Origin: Clostridiaceae bacterium
GTDB taxonomy: Bacteria > Bacillota > Clostridia > Saccharofermentanales > DTU023
DNA: 5,244 nt
NCBI GenBank assembly: GCA_012511185.1
Contig: JAAZGN010000042.1
Coordinates: forward strand, 1 to 5,244
Direction: 5' to 3'
Shown: in pieces, positions 5,205-5,244 of the stretch
Position numbering within the stretch: the stretch's first letter is position 1
Layout of the letters: each line of letters starts with the position of its first letter
The notes under the pieces: model-generated
The model's input: the letters and a program-made list of their open reading frames with translations, nothing else
The model's database searches: none
What the model was told of the DNA's origin: nothing
Program-made: the position numbers and the translations under genes

Positions 5205-5244
5205 TGGTGCGGCCAACGAGACTCGAACTCGTACGGTCTCCCAC
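5205..5244 (-). tRNA. tRNA 3' half, probably tRNA-Leu (partial, runs off the window)
   Basis: Read on the minus strand, the last 40 bases contain a T arm with a perfect 5-bp stem (ACGAG / CTCGT) around TTCGAGT. The acceptor 3' strand TGGCCGC, discriminator A and an encoded CCA (5207-5205) follow. Upstream of the T arm, GGGAGACC can form the short extra stem (GG-GAGA-CC) of a class II variable arm. An acceptor 5' strand GCGGCCA and A73 would fit leucine. The anticodon lies beyond the window, so the amino acid is an inference; the tRNA call itself is firm. Confidence 0.85.

Noticed and set aside
1..5244. A new defence, mobile or CRISPR-like system.
   Set aside because: All full-length genes belong to recognisable housekeeping or adaptor families. 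I see no transposase, integrase, att-like repeat at the tRNA end within the window, or spaced repeat array. The tRNA is cut off by the window edge, so integration beyond it cannot be judged.

Overview
The window looks like a chromosomal stretch of a GC-rich Gram-positive (Firmicutes/Clostridia-like) bacterium. The evidence is a SepF cell-division protein, a YggS/YlmE protein just upstream of it, a type II (CoaW-like) pantothenate kinase, a 'methionine gamma-lyase family / aluminium resistance' PLP protein, Shine-Dalgarno sites of the GGAGG type, and U-tract terminators. The taxon is inferred from family content only; no species can be named.

Layout. Positions 1-168 (+) hold the last 55 codons of a glutamate synthase small-subunit-type flavoprotein. 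It converges on a long minus-strand block through a shared bidirectional terminator (188-223). Read in its own direction (right to left), the minus strand begins with the 3' end of a tRNA, probably tRNA-Leu (5205-5244), and its strong terminator (5153-5196). Then follow a PLP-dependent methionine gamma-lyase family protein (3843-5120), a single-pass HlyD-like membrane adaptor (2495-3850, start overlapping the previous stop), a YggS-type PLP-binding protein (1754-2479), a 162-bp intergenic region, sepF (1067-1591) and coaW (223-1065).

The first three minus-strand genes are tightly packed (8-nt overlap, then a 15-nt gap) and look like one transcription unit. The intergenic region 1592-1753 carries a near-consensus sigma-A promoter (TTGAAA-17-TATAAT) facing sepF. 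A 15-bp palindrome covers its -35 box, and a direct repeat ATGACAG with an 11-bp period lies just upstream. sepF therefore probably has its own regulated promoter as well as read-through from upstream. sepF and coaW are separated by one base (TGAaATG) and are probably translationally coupled.

Functionally the block joins two PLP proteins, one membrane adaptor with no visible transporter partner, a Z-ring anchor, and the first enzyme of CoA synthesis. The yggS-sepF neighbourhood is classical for Firmicutes. sepF followed at once by a pantothenate kinase, instead of ylmG/ylmH/divIVA, is the less expected part, together with the sepF promoter architecture. I see no CRISPR array, insertion sequence, phage or obvious defence system. 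Apart from 1592-1753, no non-coding stretch exceeds about 90 bases.
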